DNA of 6,250 bases from an uncultured Oscillospiraceae bacterium. Lineage in GTDB: Bacteria > Bacillota_A > Clostridia > Oscillospirales > Acutalibacteraceae. Below the pieces are notes generated by a model. That model was not told where the DNA came from. It saw only the letters and a program-made list of their open reading frames with translations, and ran no database searches. The stretch spans positions 1-6,250 of the forward strand of contig USGR01000058.1 in NCBI GenBank assembly GCA_900554165.1. The letters run 5' to 3'. Below, piece by piece: positions 4,452-6,250 of this stretch (position 1 is its first letter; the number at the start of each line of letters is the position of its first letter). A program made the position numbers and the translations under genes.

Positions 4452-6095
4452 CTAATCCAGTCTCTGCATTACTCCCAAGCCGCCTACAAAAACGACCTTG
4501 ATTTGCTCTTTAGATTCCACCACCACACATTCAAGCATCTGCCTGACAAGTCTGTCATCGTATTCCATCGGGTGATTCTGCAGCCCGTCGAGGATAGCAA
4601 ATATTTCATCCAGACGCGACTTTGTGCTCTCACGCTTCTGTCTCACTGTGGCATAATCCTCAAGCTGCTTTTGCAGACTCTGTTTTTCATTTACAAGCTC
4701 TGTAAGCCTGACCTCGTCAAAGCTTTCCACATTTTCTGCGGAGACCGCATTTAGCATCTTTTTGATTTCAGCGTCCAACTGTGCAATGCGGATTTGAGCG
4801 TCCATGCTTTTATCTTCGGCGGAGCCGGAAGAAAGCTCCATGCCAATATGCAGCTTTAGAGTTTTCAGTACATCGGCGTTTTGTTTTGCCGTCCGCATAA
4901 TCGCTTCCATAATGGCATCCTGCAACATGTTTTCCTCTATGCTCGGCGAATGGTGGCAGTATTTTTTGCCATAATCCAGTCGGTTGATGCAGCGCCATAC
5001 AATTTTCTTTTTACCCTGCACTGTCCATGTACAGCGTCGGTATGGTGTCCTGCACTCGCCGCAGACGAGCAAGTCGGTAAGGGCATATTTGCCGGAGTAT
5101 TTGCCCTGTTCTGTTTTCGTGCCGACCTGCTTTACCTTTTGCTTTCCAGCTCTGCGCGCACGCTCCTCCTGCACTCTGCTGAAAGTGCCAGCGTCTATGA
5201 TGGCGGGATGGTTGTTTTCCACATAATATTTGGTGCGCTCGCCATTGTTTACCCTTACCTTTTTCGATATGCAGTCGGTGATATATGTCTTGTTGAGAAC
5301 AGTGTCGCCCTTGTAGCGTTCGTTTGACAGTATTGAGCGTATGGTCGTTTCCCTCCATGTTTCTTTGCCGCTGGGCGATAAGATGCCATGGCTTTCAAGA
5401 TATCTCGCAATGCTGCTGTAGCTGTCTCCCATAAGAAATCTATCATAAATGAGCTTTACTGTCTTTGCCTGTTCTGGGTCGATTTCAGACTGACCGTCCG
5501 CGCCCTTGCGATAGCCGAGAAAAGATTTGTATTGAAAGGGCACGTTGCCCTCTTTGGCGCTCTGCGCCTTGCCCCATCGGACATTGGCGCTGATGTTTTC
5601 CGATTCACTCTGAGCGACGCTTCCGTATATGGTAATGTAAAATTCCGATCCGGCTTCTATACTGTGTATGCCATGCTCTTCAAAGTAGACGTCCACACCG
5701 ATTTCTTTGAGCATTCTCACATACTTAAGGCAGTCTAATGTATTTCGAGCAAACCGGCTTATGGACTTGGTGATTATCATGTCCACTTTGCCTCTTTTAC
5801 ATAGCCGCATGAGCCGGTTAAACTCATCACGCTTTTTTACACTCGTTCCTGTGATGCCTTTGTCGGCAAAGATACCTACCATTGTCCATTTAGGCTCGGA
5901 ATTGATTTTATCAGTATAGTATTTTTGCTGCACTTCATAGCTGTTGAGCTGCTCCTCCTGCTTTGTGGACACACGGCAATAGGCGGCCACTCTTATCTGC
6001 CTGTACGCTTTTTTGATTTCCTCCGCAGGATTGATTTTTGGCGGCATAACATGTACGACCTTTTGCGGTTGAGCTGCTGTCGCTGTCGTCATCAT
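4452..6095 (-). CDS. Large serine recombinase (resolvase/integrase family)
   Basis: This 547-residue enzyme is predicted to cut and rejoin DNA at attachment sites through a phosphoserine link. The catalytic domain begins after a 34-residue leader: RVAAYCRVST has the nucleophile Ser43, and SISRFARNT at 111-119 carries the conserved Arg114 and Arg117. QSESENIS (162-169) lies at the start of the long helix. The 'recombinase' DNA-binding domain covers about 190-315, with FLGYRKGADG and the segment around SILSNERYKGD. A zinc ribbon uses Cys345, Cys348, Cys369 and Cys380. A coiled-coil region covers about 430-500, and a final strand-rich tail begins at YDDRLVRQMLE. Length and domain order match TndX-type integrases of clostridial elements. 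GGAG (6104-6107) lies 8 nt before the first of two ATG codons. Its start overlaps the stop of the upstream partial gene, which implies coupling. No cargo or attachment site is proven here. Confidence 0.95.
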   Translation of the reverse strand: MMTTATAAQPQKVVHVMPPKINPAEEIKKAYRQIRVAAYCRVSTKQEEQLNSYEVQQKYYTDKINSEPKWTMVGIFADKGITGTSVKKRDEFNRLMRLCKRGKVDMIITKSISRFARNTLDCLKYVRMLKEIGVDVYFEEHGIHSIEAGSEFYITIYGSVAQSESENISANVRWGKAQSAKEGNVPFQYKSFLGYRKGADGQSEIDPEQAKTVKLIYDRFLMGDSYSSIARYLESHGILSPSGKETWRETTIRSILSNERYKGDTVLNKTYITDCISKKVRVNNGERTKYYVENNHPAIIDAGTFSRVQEERARRAGKQKVKQVGTKTEQGKYSGKYALTDLLVCGECRTPYRRCTWTVQGKKKIVWRCINRLDYGKKYCHHSPSIEENMLQDAIMEAIMRTAKQNADVLKTLKLHIGMELSSGSAEDKSMDAQIRIAQLDAEIKKMLNAVSAENVESFDEVRLTELVNEKQSLQKQLEDYATVRQKRESTKSRLDEIFAILDGLQNHPMEYDDRLVRQMLECVVVESKEQIKVVFVGGLGVMQRLD

Positions 6096-6250
6096 ACGGC
6101 TTGCTCCTTTCCTATGTTCTGCCCGTTTATCAGAGTAATACTGACTGTGCCGAGCCGAATGGATTTAACCGTTCTTGTACACAAATCGGCGGAAAATGAT
6201 GAAAGCGGACTTGATTTCTCAAAGTCCGCTTTCAGTCGCCGAGATACATA
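6092..6250 (-). CDS. C-terminal end of an upstream gene, probably a second serine recombinase (partial)
   Basis: An open frame enters at 6250 and ends with TGA at 6092-6094, giving 52 residues with no stop; the 5' part lies outside the window. The tail FSADLCTRTVKSIRLG then TVSITLINGQNIGKE has the same layout as the C-terminus of the neighbouring recombinase (YDDRLVRQMLECVVV, then IKVVFVGGLGV): an acidic-Leu helix followed by two short strands and a Gly turn. Large serine recombinases often end this way. The stop overlaps the next ATG as ATGA, the pattern of coupled genes. The perfect inverted repeat at 6200-6234 lies inside this frame. It is the one reason to doubt coding, because a terminator would also look like that. 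The family call is inference from a short tail. Confidence 0.6.
   Translation of the reverse strand, partial: YVSRRLKADFEKSSPLSSFSADLCTRTVKSIRLGTVSITLINGQNIGKEQAV
6200..6234. repeat. 13-bp perfect inverted repeat inside the partial upstream gene
   Basis: TGAAAGCGGACTT (6200-6212) is the exact complement of 6222-6234, with a 9-nt loop. An outer TCGGCG (6186-6191) and CGCCGA (6237-6242) extend the structure after an asymmetric internal loop. On the minus strand the stem is followed by CATCATTTTCC, only moderately U-rich. It could be a terminator or attenuator, a recombinase binding site, or a chance feature of coding sequence. Confidence 0.6.

Noticed and set aside
4881..5738. Plus-strand open frames of 148 and 116 codons opposite the recombinase
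   Set aside because: They mirror a clearly conserved recombinase frame; their Cys- and Phe-rich products look like translated antisense sequence.

Overview
The window is typical of a low-to-moderate-GC, Gram-positive, probably spore-forming Clostridia (Firmicutes) genome. The evidence is strong AAGGAGG-type ribosome binding sites, U-tailed hairpin terminators, a Ku plus ligase NHEJ pair, a secreted NlpC/P60-like enzyme with no outer-membrane features, and a large serine recombinase of the kind common in clostridial integrative elements. The assignment rests on gene style, not on a database search. Every supported gene lies on the minus strand, so transcription runs from high to low coordinates.

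From right to left: (1) 6092-6250 holds the last 52 codons of a gene that enters from beyond the window. It overlaps, by ATGA, the start of a 547-residue large serine recombinase (4452-6095). Its C-terminus resembles that recombinase's own C-terminus, so the two look like a tandem recombinase pair. A hairpin terminator follows at about 4387-4427. (2) An AT-rich intergenic stretch carries a likely promoter and leader, then a two-gene operon: a four-helix membrane protein (about 3763-4188) and, after a 1-nt gap, a secreted multidomain cysteine hydrolase (1900-3761). The hydrolase gene is split by a -1 frameshift at an A6 run, which puts the catalytic His in one reading frame and the catalytic Cys in the next. 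A perfect 14-bp hairpin terminator follows. (3) A compact NHEJ operon follows: Ku (965-1729), preceded by a 9+9 bp palindrome, then a ligase-only LigD-type ATP-dependent DNA ligase (21-968). The two overlap by ATGA. The operon ends in a terminator whose stem encodes the last ligase residues.

How the parts relate: Ku binds double-strand ends and recruits the ligase, giving a minimal end-joining system with no fused polymerase or nuclease domain in this window. The recombinase pair is the likely mobile-element machinery. The membrane protein and hydrolase form a cell-surface unit of unknown purpose that shows two apparent lesions: an ATA codon where a start is expected, and the frameshift. It is therefore either decaying, unusually expressed, or affected by sequencing error. 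I found no CRISPR array, tRNA, rRNA or IS element. No gene-free stretch exceeds 300 bases.
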